A DNA stretch of 17,925 nucleotides, taken from Verrucomicrobiota bacterium. Its GTDB lineage: Bacteria; Verrucomicrobiota; Verrucomicrobiia; Methylacidiphilales; Verrucolacustridaceae. A program made the translations under genes and the position numbers. Position 1 is the first letter of the stretch. Each line of letters starts with the position of its first letter. Below the pieces are notes generated by a model. It had not been told where the DNA came from. It made no database searches and saw only the letters and a list, made by a program, of their open reading frames with translations. Positions 8,397 to 15,586 of this stretch are shown piece after piece. Where the stretch lies: positions 1 to 17,925 of the forward strand of contig VHDM01000021.1 of assembly GCA_016876055.1 (NCBI GenBank), in the 5' to 3' direction.

Positions 8397-10594
8397 TAGC
8401 GGTTCCTCCGCAGACTCCGCCCGGCCCCACCACCCGTGTTGTTGCCCTCATCGAACCAATTAAACATACCGCCAAAAATCCCGCCGTCCCCGTCGCTATC
8501 GTCACTCCCGCCATCCCCGGGGACATAGGTGCCGTCCGGAGCGGTCACGCCGTAGAAATGACCGATGACCGGAGCTTGGTACACCATCGCCGGAGGAGTT
8601 CCCTTCTCCATCTCAAAAATCTTAAAAAGGATTTCCGATACGAGCGGGGCACAGGTGGCGCCGCCGGAGCTCCCCCCTTCCACGATGACGGTGATCGCAA
8701 ACTTGGGCTCCTTCAGCGGGGCGAAGCCTGTGAACCAGGTGCGCGTATCCTTCATGACCCTTCCGCCGATCCGCGTGGTGAACTGCGCGGAACCGGTTTT
8801 GCCGGCCACTTCGATGTCTTTGACGCCGGCGTTGCGCCCCGTGCCTTCCGTGACCACGGCCCGCAGTCCCTCGCGGATAGCTTCCAAATTTTCCGGCTTC
8901 ACGCCCAGTTCCCCCCGCCGCACGGCAGCGGGAAACTCCCGGATCGGCTTCACCCCTGCCTCTGTGGAAACCGCCACCCCCTGCACCAGCCGAGGAGAAT
9001 AAACAGTCCCGTGATTGGCCACCGCCGCTGACATCACGGTCATCTGCAGCGGCGTGACGCGGACATAGCCCTGACCGATCGAGGTGTTGGCGGTATGCCC
9101 ATCGCTCCAGCGCTCCACCGGCGGGGGAGACGGGCGGGGCCCCGGCCGGCCATCCGCCACCCATTTTTCCACGATGGTCTTGTACCGCTTTTTCCGGTCC
9201 GCCATGCGCTCCTCCATCCATTTTTTTCCAGGCATGGTGCCGGGATCCTCACCGGCCAATTCGGGTTGGCCCTCCGGCGTCACCAGCATCCGCTCCCCCA
9301 ACCCGATTCGTTTGGCCATCTCGGTCATTGAATCAATGCCCGTGCGGACCCCCAGTTGGTAAAAGAATGTGTTGCAGGACATCGCCAGCCCCCGTTTCAG
9401 GGCGATCGATCCTTGGCCGCTGGGATTCCAGTCCTTCCACCAACGGTCCCCGATGTAGACCGAGCCGGGGCTGTGGATGATCGTCGCGGGGGTGAACTTG
9501 GCGTTGGGATTTTCCAGCGCCGCCAGGGCGGTGAGCGTTTTGAAGGTCGATCCAGGGGCATAAGCGCCGATGGCGCGGTTGAGCATCGGCTTGGTCTCGT
9601 CGGTCAAGGTTCGCTTCCAGTCGGTCTTTTCGCCCGTCCCGCCGGGCACAAAGCTGTTGGGATCGAAATTCGGCACCGAAACCATCGCGAGAACATCCCC
9701 GTTCTGAGGATCCATGATCACACAGGCCCCACGCCCTACCCGCCGCATCACGCCTTCGGCAATCGCCTGGATGCGGGCATCAAGGGTCAGATAAACGTTC
9801 TTCCCGGCTTGCGGCGCTTGGTACCCCTGCTCCTCCATGATGAAACCGAGATTGTTTTTTTTGAGGATCTTGCCCCCCGGCACTCCCTCCAAATCGGCAT
9901 TAAATCCTTTTTCAATGCCCTCCTTGCCGATGACTTCCGGCTGGAATGTTTCAAGGGTCTGTTCTTCGGGGGCTCCGACAAACCCCAGCACGTGTGAGGC
10001 CAAGGCCCCATAGGGATACCAACGCACCGGCCGGGCCGTGGCATCCACCCCGGGAATGCGCGGATCCCGTTCCGCCATCCGCGAAAGCGTCGCGAAGTCG
10101 ATCTGCGTCGCCAATTGAAACGGGGTGTTCGGCCGCTGGTGCGCATGCCTTCGGAGATCATCCAACTCGTAATTCATCTGGATGCCGAGGTTGCGGAGTG
10201 GCTCGGCGGCCGTCTCCTGCACGATCCGCTCGATGTCCACCTGCCGTTGTTTTCTCCGTTTCTCCCCGGCGCCCACCTCCACCAGCGTCATCGGCAGGCG
10301 GCCGCGGTGGGCCCGCGCGTAATTTCCGGAAAGTTCCCGCACGTACAGGTCCACATCGTACCGGGCGCGGTTCTCCGCCAGCGGCATCCCGTGGCGGTCG
10401 AGGATCAATCCTCGCGGAGGAGGCAAAAGGATCGGGATCGTCGTCTGGTTGATCAAGCTTTGGGCGTGCCGATCGCCTTCCACGATCTGCACCACAAAAA
10501 GGCGCTGGATCAGCAGGGCGGCTGCCACCAGCACCATCAGCATCGCCGCCTGCATGCGCCGGGGAAGATTGGCTGTAGGCCGGGCGAGCAACAT
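8396..10594 (-). CDS. mrdA: Penicillin-binding protein 2, elongasome transpeptidase
   Basis: This class B PBP cross-links new peptidoglycan during elongation and is RodA's partner. The 732-residue form starts at the ATG at 10594, which overlaps the mreD stop as TGATG and is preceded by GGAGGG. The open frame extends further to 11062, but that part is antisense-like sequence over mreD. A single N-terminal membrane segment (about 15-36) is followed by the PBP dimerisation region (RGLILDRHG at 61-69) and the transpeptidase domain: SxxK is S349-TF-K352, SxN is S406-C-N408, and KTGS is 599-602. Two oddities stand out. A basic and proline-rich stretch of roughly 40 residues (about 459-495) lies before the IGQG motif (507-510). 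A low-complexity Gly/Asp/Ser C-terminal tail (about 685-732) ends in Arg residues. Confidence 0.95.
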   Translation of the reverse strand: MLLARPTANLPRRMQAAMLMVLVAAALLIQRLFVVQIVEGDRHAQSLINQTTIPILLPPPRGLILDRHGMPLAENRARYDVDLYVRELSGNYARAHRGRLPMTLVEVGAGEKRRKQRQVDIERIVQETAAEPLRNLGIQMNYELDDLRRHAHQRPNTPFQLATQIDFATLSRMAERDPRIPGVDATARPVRWYPYGALASHVLGFVGAPEEQTLETFQPEVIGKEGIEKGFNADLEGVPGGKILKKNNLGFIMEEQGYQAPQAGKNVYLTLDARIQAIAEGVMRRVGRGACVIMDPQNGDVLAMVSVPNFDPNSFVPGGTGEKTDWKRTLTDETKPMLNRAIGAYAPGSTFKTLTALAALENPNAKFTPATIIHSPGSVYIGDRWWKDWNPSGQGSIALKRGLAMSCNTFFYQLGVRTGIDSMTEMAKRIGLGERMLVTPEGQPELAGEDPGTMPGKKWMEERMADRKKRYKTIVEKWVADGRPGPRPSPPPVERWSDGHTANTSIGQGYVRVTPLQMTVMSAAVANHGTVYSPRLVQGVAVSTEAGVKPIREFPAAVRRGELGVKPENLEAIREGLRAVVTEGTGRNAGVKDIEVAGKTGSAQFTTRIGGRVMKDTRTWFTGFAPLKEPKFAITVIVEGGSSGGATCAPLVSEILFKIFEMEKGTPPAMVYQAPVIGHFYGVTAPDGTYVPGDGGSDDSDGDGGIFGGMFNWFDEGNNTGGGAGRSLRRNR

Positions 10595-11106
10595 CAGGTG
10601 ACCCTCCGCCGGTGCGGGGTCAGGGGAAACCTCGTGGCCGTCTCCAACCACCAACCCATCAGCACCGCGGCCACGCCATTGCTGAAACTCGCCAAAATAA
10701 TCGAGACGCTCAGGGCGAACGGCCAACCCCAGGCGCGAGTTTCTAAAAGATGGAGGAGGCGATCCAAGGCGAAGAAGCAGACCGCTGCCAGCACCGATCC
10801 GACGGCCTGTTCCCCAGCCGACGCTCCTTTCCACCAGCCCTGCTGGCTGCGCACCAGAAACCCGATGCCTCCCAGAAGCAGGACATAGTGACCCAACGGG
10901 GAAAACGTGGTGAAGTCCCAAAACGCCCCTGCCAGCAACGCCCACACAGCCAGACCCAGAGGGCTCAGCCATAACCCGGCCTGAATACCCACGGCCGCCA
11001 GCAGGTGGGTCGTCAAGGCCCAGGCTCCGTATCCCTCTGGCCCGACGCTTCGGAACAACCACACGCCCACAGTCAGCACGGCTAATTTGGCGGCGGGACT
11101 CCTCAT
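10594..11106 (-). CDS. mreD: Rod shape-determining membrane protein MreD
   Basis: This is a small, very hydrophobic inner-membrane protein of 170 residues with about five predicted membrane segments, including AKLAVLTVGVWLF, LLAAVGIQAGLWL, GLAVWALLAGAFWDF and ALSVSIILASFSNGVAAVL. MreD sequences are poorly conserved, so the assignment rests mainly on size, topology, the GAFWDFTTFSPLG stretch resembling the family's short polar loop, and its exact place between mreC and PBP2. The ATG overlaps the mreC stop as ATGA, and its own stop overlaps the PBP2 start by one base. MreD supports assembly of the MreBC-RodA-PBP2 elongation complex. The basic C-terminus (TPHRRRVT) would be cytoplasmic under the positive-inside rule. 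Confidence 0.86.
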   Translation of the reverse strand: MRSPAAKLAVLTVGVWLFRSVGPEGYGAWALTTHLLAAVGIQAGLWLSPLGLAVWALLAGAFWDFTTFSPLGHYVLLLGGIGFLVRSQQGWWKGASAGEQAVGSVLAAVCFFALDRLLHLLETRAWGWPFALSVSIILASFSNGVAAVLMGWWLETATRFPLTPHRRRVT

Positions 11107-11945
11107 TTTTTCACCGCGGTGGAGCCGGTCAGAACAAAAAGTTCCCGCAGATCGTTAAGGTCGGATGCCGGAGTCACCGTCCCCTCGCGATAGAGGCCGG
11201 AGTTTTTTTCCGAGGTCAAGGGCGGAGCGTCGCGGACGGTGCCCACCAAAAGATTGGGTGGAAAGGTGCCCCCCAAACCGGTCGTCAAGACCCGCTCCCC
11301 CACGTCAAACTTGGCTTCCCGGGTGACAAAGGTCATGCGGCAAATGGGCTGCCCCCCGTTGAGCGGCGTGTCCCCAAGGAGGATGCCGCGGGCCCCAGAC
11401 CCCTCAGTCAGCACACTGACCTTGCAATTCTCATCGGAAATCAGCATCACCCGGGTGGTGGACCGCCCCACCGTCCCGGTTTTTCCCACCACTCCGCGGG
11501 GAGTCACCACCGGTTGGTCGGGGGCAAGATTCGGGTCGTCCTTCCAACCGCGGTCCACCAAGACCGAGTTCCACCAATTCGACGGATCCCGCTCCACCAC
11601 GCGACAGGCCAACAGCCGATAGGATTGTTGATCCCGAAAGCCGAGCATTTCGCGAAAACGGTCGTTCTCCGTCCGCAGATAATCCATCTGGCGAATCTCG
11701 GTTTGCAACCGGACGTTTTCCGCCCGCAAGTTGCGGTTCTCCTCCTCCAGGGCGTCGTACTGGCGAAGGCTCAGGCGGAAGTCGATCCACCGATCCCGCA
11801 GACCCGCCCAGACCCGCGCGACCGGCGAAATGGTTTCGAGGGTCATCCGTTCCGTCCAGCGGGTGGTGACCGGGGCAAAGAAAAGAACCACCACTCCCGC
11901 GGCGAGAACCGCGGCCGAGCTGAGATACATCCAGGTGCGCGACAT
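11103..11945 (-). CDS. mreC: Rod shape-determining protein MreC
   Basis: MreC is a bitopic inner-membrane protein whose periplasmic part activates PBP2 and links it to MreB. The 280-residue product has a membrane segment at about 7-26, a coiled coil at about 60-100 (YDALEEENRNLRAENVRLQ) and then the beta-rich MreC core, with the typical RVVERDPSNWWNSVLVDRG (115-133) and GVVGKTGTVGRSTTRVMLISD (151-171) blocks. The length is normal for the family. No good Shine-Dalgarno is visible in the 46 bp after mreB, so translation may depend on weak pairing or on coupling. The stop overlaps mreD. Confidence 0.95.
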   Translation of the reverse strand: MSRTWMYLSSAAVLAAGVVVLFFAPVTTRWTERMTLETISPVARVWAGLRDRWIDFRLSLRQYDALEEENRNLRAENVRLQTEIRQMDYLRTENDRFREMLGFRDQQSYRLLACRVVERDPSNWWNSVLVDRGWKDDPNLAPDQPVVTPRGVVGKTGTVGRSTTRVMLISDENCKVSVLTEGSGARGILLGDTPLNGGQPICRMTFVTREAKFDVGERVLTTGLGGTFPPNLLVGTVRDAPPLTSEKNSGLYREGTVTPASDLNDLRELFVLTGSTAVKK

Positions 11946-11991
11946 CAGGGAATGAGGCGGAAGAAGACGTCGTCTGCCGTGGGGGACCGGA

Positions 11992-13032
11992 TTAACTCCG
12001 TCCGTCCGCCGTCGTCAGCTTGGTCAAAAACTCCAGTTCGTCGAGCACCTTGCCAGTGCCCTCCACGACCGCACTCAGCGGATCTTCGGCCACGTGGATG
12101 GGCAGCCCGGTTTCTTCGCTCAAAAGTCGGTCCAGTCCCCGAAGCAGTGCCCCGCCCCCCGCCAGCACCACCCCACGTTCCACCAGGTCGCTGGAAAGTT
12201 CGGGGGGACAGCGCTCCAAGGTCAGACGGACACTTTCCAAAATGATCTGGATCGGTTCCAGCAGGGCTTCGCGCACTTCCTGCGAAGTGACGGTCAGGGT
12301 CTTGGGCAATCCGGCGACCAGATCCCGGCCCCGCACCTCCATGGAAGTCTCCTTTTCCATCGGATAGACCGAGCCGATCTTCACCTTGATGTCCTCGGCG
12401 GTGCGTTCCCCAATCATCAGGTTATAGGCCCGCTTTAAGTAGTTCATGATCGCTTCGTCCAACTCATCGCCGGCCACCCGCACACTGCGGCTGAAGACGA
12501 TGCCTCCAAGGGAAATGATCGCCATCTCGGTCGTACCGCCACCAATGTCGATGATCATGTTGCCCGAGGCGTCCTGCACCGGCAGACCCACGCCGATTGC
12601 CGCGGCGAGCGGTTCCTCAATCAAACGAACGCTGCGGGCGCCGGCATGGGCGGCGGATTCACAGACCGCCCGGCGCTCCACCTCGGTAATCCCGGAAGGA
12701 ACCGCGATGACGAGGCGGGGGCGGGGACGCCAGCGGTTCTGCCGCTTGGTCGCCTTCTCAATGAAACATTTCAACATGGCCTCGGTGACCTCAAAATCGC
12801 TGATCACCCCATCCTTCAGGGGTCGTACCGCAATGATGGATCCGGGTGTTCGGCCCAACATCCGCTTGGCCTCATCTCCAACGGCCAAAACCCGCCGGGT
12901 TGCCTGGTCCATGGCCACCACGGAAGGTTCCCGCAGAACAACCCCCTTGCCCCGGACAAAAACCAGGGTGTTGGCCGTGCCCAAATCCACGCCCATGTCG
13001 TTCTCCAAAAAGGGAAAAAGCTTATCCAACAT
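11992..13032 (-). CDS. mreB: Rod shape-determining actin homologue MreB
   Basis: MreB forms membrane-bound filaments that orient lateral cell-wall synthesis. The 346-residue form from the ATG at 13032 starts MLDKLFPFLENDMGVDLG, matching the usual family N-terminus (a short membrane-binding helix followed by phosphate loop 1, GVDLGTANT). Phosphate loop 2 is IIDIGGGTTE, and the adenosine motif is LAGGGALLRG. The frame stays open upstream to a TTG at 13092, adding a hydrophobic 20-residue leader. I consider this 5' untranslated sequence because the family start fits the ATG, although no clear Shine-Dalgarno lies close to it (GGGAG is about 21 nt away). It is the first gene of the minus-strand elongasome array and is divergent from the LON-domain gene. 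Confidence 0.97.
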   Translation of the reverse strand: MLDKLFPFLENDMGVDLGTANTLVFVRGKGVVLREPSVVAMDQATRRVLAVGDEAKRMLGRTPGSIIAVRPLKDGVISDFEVTEAMLKCFIEKATKRQNRWRPRPRLVIAVPSGITEVERRAVCESAAHAGARSVRLIEEPLAAAIGVGLPVQDASGNMIIDIGGGTTEMAIISLGGIVFSRSVRVAGDELDEAIMNYLKRAYNLMIGERTAEDIKVKIGSVYPMEKETSMEVRGRDLVAGLPKTLTVTSQEVREALLEPIQIILESVRLTLERCPPELSSDLVERGVVLAGGGALLRGLDRLLSEETGLPIHVAEDPLSAVVEGTGKVLDELEFLTKLTTADGRS

Positions 13033-13137
13033 AAATAAGTAAAAAATAAAACTCCCGAAAAATCCTCCCCTCGTCAATCCCCAAAAGACCAATTTGCCCT
13101 ATCGCTAGACCCCAAACAGGAGTAAGGAAAGAATCCC
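13033..13137. promoter_or_regulatory. Divergent spacer between mreB and the LON-domain gene
   Basis: This 105-bp spacer must carry the promoters of the mreB-led array (-) and of the LON-domain gene (+), unless these are read from elsewhere. On the minus strand there is a TTGACG (13077-13072) and an A/T-rich stretch just before the mreB ATG, but the spacing to TATTTT is about 23 bp, too long for a normal sigma-70 site. On the plus strand AGGAG and AAGGAAAG precede the ATG at 13138. No operator-like palindrome was recognised. Confidence 0.4.
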
Positions 13138-13731
13138 ATGACACTGCCTGAACAAGTAGGAGTGATGGTACTGCCCCAAACGGTCTTTTTTCCCCACCAC
13201 CTTCTTCCCCTGCGCATTTTCGAGCCCCGGTACCGCGAAATGCTCGCCCAAGCCCTGGAAGGTTCCCGGATGTTTGCGGTTGCTTTGGAACAGCCCCAAA
13301 AACGACCTTCCCGCGTTGGTGGGCTCGGCCTGATCCGATCCTGCGTCACGCAACCCGACGGCACCTCGAATCTTATTTTGCAGGGGTTGGCCCGGGTTCG
13401 CCTCGACCACTTGGTGCAGGTACGCCCTTACATGATCGCCGCCCCCGAGCCGATTGAGGACACCCGACCCCAACCTCCTGCGGATCTGGTCGTCCACGAC
13501 GCACTCGTGGCCAAAATCCTTGAGCACCTTGAAAAAATCGAAATTCCCCCTGAGGCTGGCTTGGGAGAGATGAAAAAATTCCTGCGCCACCTGGAGGATC
13601 ACCATGCCCTAGTTGATTTGGTCGCCGGATGCTTTTTGCGTGATCCTGACAACCGACAAAAAATCCTGGAAACCGCTTGCCTCACCGAGAGACTGAGATT
13701 GCTTTGTCAGCAAATCTCTGAAATTAAGTAA
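13138..13731 (+). CDS. Stand-alone LON N-terminal substrate-binding domain protein
   Basis: The 197-residue protein consists of the LON substrate-binding (N-terminal) domain only. The start of the domain is clear (MVLPQTVFFPHHLLPLRIFEPRYREML, positions 9-35), followed by the beta-rich core (LGLIRSCVTQPDGTSNLILQGLARVRL, about 62-88) and a helical C-terminal half. There is no AAA+ ATPase or Ser-Lys protease domain, so it is not a Lon protease. Small proteins of this type (PF02190 only) are common; their role is uncertain, and adaptor or substrate-binding functions have been suggested. A purine-rich ribosome-binding region (AGGAG and AAGGAAAG) precedes the ATG. aroD follows on the same strand after about 200 bp. 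Confidence 0.9.
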   Translation: MTLPEQVGVMVLPQTVFFPHHLLPLRIFEPRYREMLAQALEGSRMFAVALEQPQKRPSRVGGLGLIRSCVTQPDGTSNLILQGLARVRLDHLVQVRPYMIAAPEPIEDTRPQPPADLVVHDALVAKILEHLEKIEIPPEAGLGEMKKFLRHLEDHHALVDLVAGCFLRDPDNRQKILETACLTERLRLLCQQISEIK

Positions 13732-13810
13732 ATTTTTAATCCAATTTTGCCAACCGGTGCAGCTTCTCCCACTCCTGGTAGCTTCCAAAAAATATACCTT
13801 TTTGGGGATA

Positions 13811-13816
13811 TATACT
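13811..13816 (+). promoter_or_regulatory. Possible -10 element upstream of aroD
   Basis: TATACT matches five of six positions of a sigma-70 -10 box in a locally A/T-rich stretch, about 125 bp before the likely aroD start. No -35 element is seen at normal spacing and there is no extended TGN, so this is only a candidate. It lies within the 206-bp gap between the LON-domain gene and aroD, which otherwise holds only the short repeats and the C tract described separately. Confidence 0.2.
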
Positions 13817-13895
13817 TGCTCAGATGGGACCGCTTTTGTAACGTTTCGGCCTGAAAAATAACCCTACCATTGGGGATATCAAGGCCCGGATCCCT

Positions 13896-13905
13896 CCCCC
13901 CCCCC
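13896..13905 (+). repeat. Run of ten C just upstream of aroD
   Basis: A homopolymer of ten C lies 33 bp before the TTG taken as the aroD start, inside a stretch where the aroD frame is open but has no standard start codon other than that TTG. Runs of this length are prone to sequencing error and to replication slippage. Adding one C would place a TTG at 13870 in frame with aroD. Confidence 0.9.
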
Positions 13906-13937
13906 GGCGAGCAGTTGCTTGGAAAAATACACCATTA

Positions 13938-14615
13938 TTGGTCGGCACGATTGCCAGCGGGGCGGGGTTGGCGTATCTCGCCAAGCCCCCCGCAGGGATT
14001 GACCTGGCGGAGATCCGCCTTGATCTGCTGCTCGCCAAAGGAGTCGAGCCGGAAGCGATCCTTACCGCACTGGCGCACAAAGAGCTTCCCGTTCTCCTGA
14101 CCCTGCGCACGCGGGAGGAGGGTGGAGCCTTTAATTGGCGTTCCCGTCAGCGGGTCCTGTTCTTTCTTGCCTTTCTTCCCTTTGCCGATGTTGTCGATTT
14201 GGAATTAAACAACCTGCCCCGGTTGGGCCGTGTGCTCCGGGCGATCCGCCGTTCCAAGCGGGACCTGATTCTTTCTTCCCACTCCCTGAAAAGAAAGCTG
14301 ACCCCGCTCCGCTTGAAGCGGCTGCTGGGACGGTTTCGAAAAACCCGCGCCGCCGTTTACAAAATCGTCGGCCTGGCCCGAAAATCCCGCGATCTGCGCA
14401 CCTTGGCGGAGCCCCTCTTGGCCTTTCCCCATCTGCGCCTTGCCATGCTTGCTTCCGGCCCCTTGGCCACTGCCTCCCGGCTTTCTCTTCCCGGCTTGGG
14501 CTCCCGCCTGCTCTATGTTCACCTGGACGAGCCCGCTGCTCCCGGCCAACCGGGCCACGACACCACCCTGACTTTCGCGGGTCTGCGGCCGTTTTTTACA
14601 GCCAAGAAAGCCTAA
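13938..14615 (+). CDS. aroD: Type I 3-dehydroquinate dehydratase AroD
   Basis: This is the third enzyme of the shikimate pathway, removing water from 3-dehydroquinate through a Schiff-base lysine. The 225-residue product shows the class I signatures: EIRLD (25-29), LLTLRTREEGG (53-63), VVDLEL (85-90), LSSHSL (112-117) with the general base H115, YKIV (141-144) with Schiff-base K142, ASRL (179-182) with R181, and the C-terminal LDEPAAPGQ (196-204). All residues expected in the active site are present. The start is uncertain: the TTG at 13938 begins inside the first beta strand (VGTIAS) and has no good Shine-Dalgarno. The frame is open back to 13842, encoding WKNTPLLVGTIAS just before it, so the true start may lie upstream, possibly affected by the C tract. 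The stop is 3 bp from that of the convergent membrane-protein gene. Confidence 0.9.
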   Translation: MVGTIASGAGLAYLAKPPAGIDLAEIRLDLLLAKGVEPEAILTALAHKELPVLLTLRTREEGGAFNWRSRQRVLFFLAFLPFADVVDLELNNLPRLGRVLRAIRRSKRDLILSSHSLKRKLTPLRLKRLLGRFRKTRAAVYKIVGLARKSRDLRTLAEPLLAFPHLRLAMLASGPLATASRLSLPGLGSRLLYVHLDEPAAPGQPGHDTTLTFAGLRPFFTAKKA

Positions 14616-14618
14616 CCG

Positions 14619-15404
14619 CTAATTCAGGCTCCGCTTCGGGCGCAAGGCCCCGGGCACGGAAGTTTCCACTTTTCCGCCGCTCGCTGAAACCACCGGAAAC
14701 CCTCCGGGAATGGGTCCGCCACCGCGGTAGAAAAACCCCGCCACCAGACCGTGAATTCCCATGAGGATGAAAATCAAGGCGGCTCCCCCCGATCCCACCT
14801 GCGCCCGCGCTAACCGGGTCTTTTGCTCCTCCCGATCCTTCTCCTGCCTCTCTTCCAAAACCTTGCCCCGCCGATTTAACTCCTCGGCCAGGCGGCTCCG
14901 CTCCCCGCGGAGCAACTCCATTTGCTCGATCTGTTGCTGGCGCTTGGCCTCTTGGCGGCGAGTCTCCCCCTGATTTTCCTGGGGGGAGACAAAATTCCCC
15001 GAATCCTTTTCCAACTGCTCCATCGCGGCATTAATTTCCCGAACGCGGTTCCGGGCCAACCAATCGGATTCTGTGGCCGTCTCGGGCGGCACTTGTTTGG
15101 GCGCCGGCAGATCCAGCGGCACCGCCGCCAAAGCATACACCGCGGCCCCGGCCAAAAAACCTAGGTTCAAAAACTGGAAACCCACCACCCGCGCCGCGCT
15201 TTTTCGCGCCGGTAAGGGCCCCCGCAGAAAAAAAAGCCCCAGGAGCACCCAAGGAGCGGAAGCCGCCATCGCCTCCCGGTTGGCCAGAATGGCGTCCCCG
15301 CCCGCCAGGATTCCACCCACCCCGCCGAAACGCCAGAACATCATCGCCAGCAAGGCCAAGCCCAAGGCCCGGCAAAGAAACCCGCGATCGCCTCCCTCTC
15401 CCAT
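14619..15404 (-). CDS. Unrecognised membrane protein with a periplasmic- or cytoplasmic-facing coiled coil
   Basis: I do not recognise a family. The 261-residue product has three hydrophobic segments in the N-terminal third (about 9-34, 48-61 and 73-97). A charged Glu/Arg/Gln-rich helical stretch follows (about 113-201) with clear coiled-coil character after residue 145, then a fourth membrane segment (203-226) and a Gly/Pro-rich tail ending basic (RPKRSLN). The long charged helix between membrane segments 3 and 4 would form a loop or stalk on one side of the membrane. The ATG at 15404 is the only good start; GGGG/AAGGGG lies about 13 nt upstream, which is a weak ribosome-binding site. The gene stands alone, convergent to aroD and divergent from the CNB-FHA gene. 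Codon use looks like the neighbours. It is probably real because the frame is full length and the topology is coherent; function is unknown. Confidence 0.75.
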   Translation of the reverse strand: MGEGGDRGFLCRALGLALLAMMFWRFGGVGGILAGGDAILANREAMAASAPWVLLGLFFLRGPLPARKSAARVVGFQFLNLGFLAGAAVYALAAVPLDLPAPKQVPPETATESDWLARNRVREINAAMEQLEKDSGNFVSPQENQGETRRQEAKRQQQIEQMELLRGERSRLAEELNRRGKVLEERQEKDREEQKTRLARAQVGSGGAALIFILMGIHGLVAGFFYRGGGPIPGGFPVVSASGGKVETSVPGALRPKRSLN

Positions 15405-15430
15405 CCGTCGATGATGCCCCTTCCCCAGAA

Positions 15431-15459
15431 AAATTTCAGCTTAATTTCAGCAGGGTCAA
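15431..15459 (-). promoter_or_regulatory. Candidate promoter of the membrane coiled-coil gene
   Basis: On the minus strand TTGACC (15459-15454) is followed by a 17-bp spacer and AAATTT (15436-15431), 27 nt before the ATG at 15404. The -35 match is good and the -10 match is poor. The spacer and -10 contain two copies of GCTGAAATT with an 11-bp period. Confidence 0.3.
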
Positions 15460-15586
15460 AATTCCTTTCCCGGAAAAAAGCCCCGGCTGTCCCGATTGCT
15501 TCCACGATGCCCAACCCCGGCCGATTGCCCGCGGGTGGCCGCTCCGTCTTGACCCATCCTCTGTGCAGGTTCAGGCTTATCCTTCA

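Noticed and set aside
10595..11062. N-terminal extension of the PBP2 reading frame by 156 residues
   Set aside because: It overlaps mreD in another frame, has no family resemblance, and the ATG at 10594 has a good ribosome-binding site and the expected membrane anchor right after it.
13785..13805. Inverted repeat CCAAAAA / TTTTTGG with a 7-nt loop after the LON-domain gene, as a terminator
   Set aside because: The stem is A/T-rich and weak, and no U-tract follows it, so I do not call a terminator.
14135..14764. 209-residue plus-strand open frame overlapping aroD and continuing past its stop
   Set aside because: It runs in another frame over AroD active-site coding sequence and is Pro/Arg/Ala-rich with no domain.
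15466..15476. 11-bp dyad TTTCC-C-GGAAA upstream of the CNB-FHA gene
   Set aside because: The arms are only 5 bp and no second copy was seen, so chance is a sufficient explanation.
15549..15580. TTGACC plus GCTTAT as a promoter for the CNB-FHA gene
   Set aside because: The spacing of about 20 bp is too long and the -10 match is poor; transcription would start almost at the start codon.
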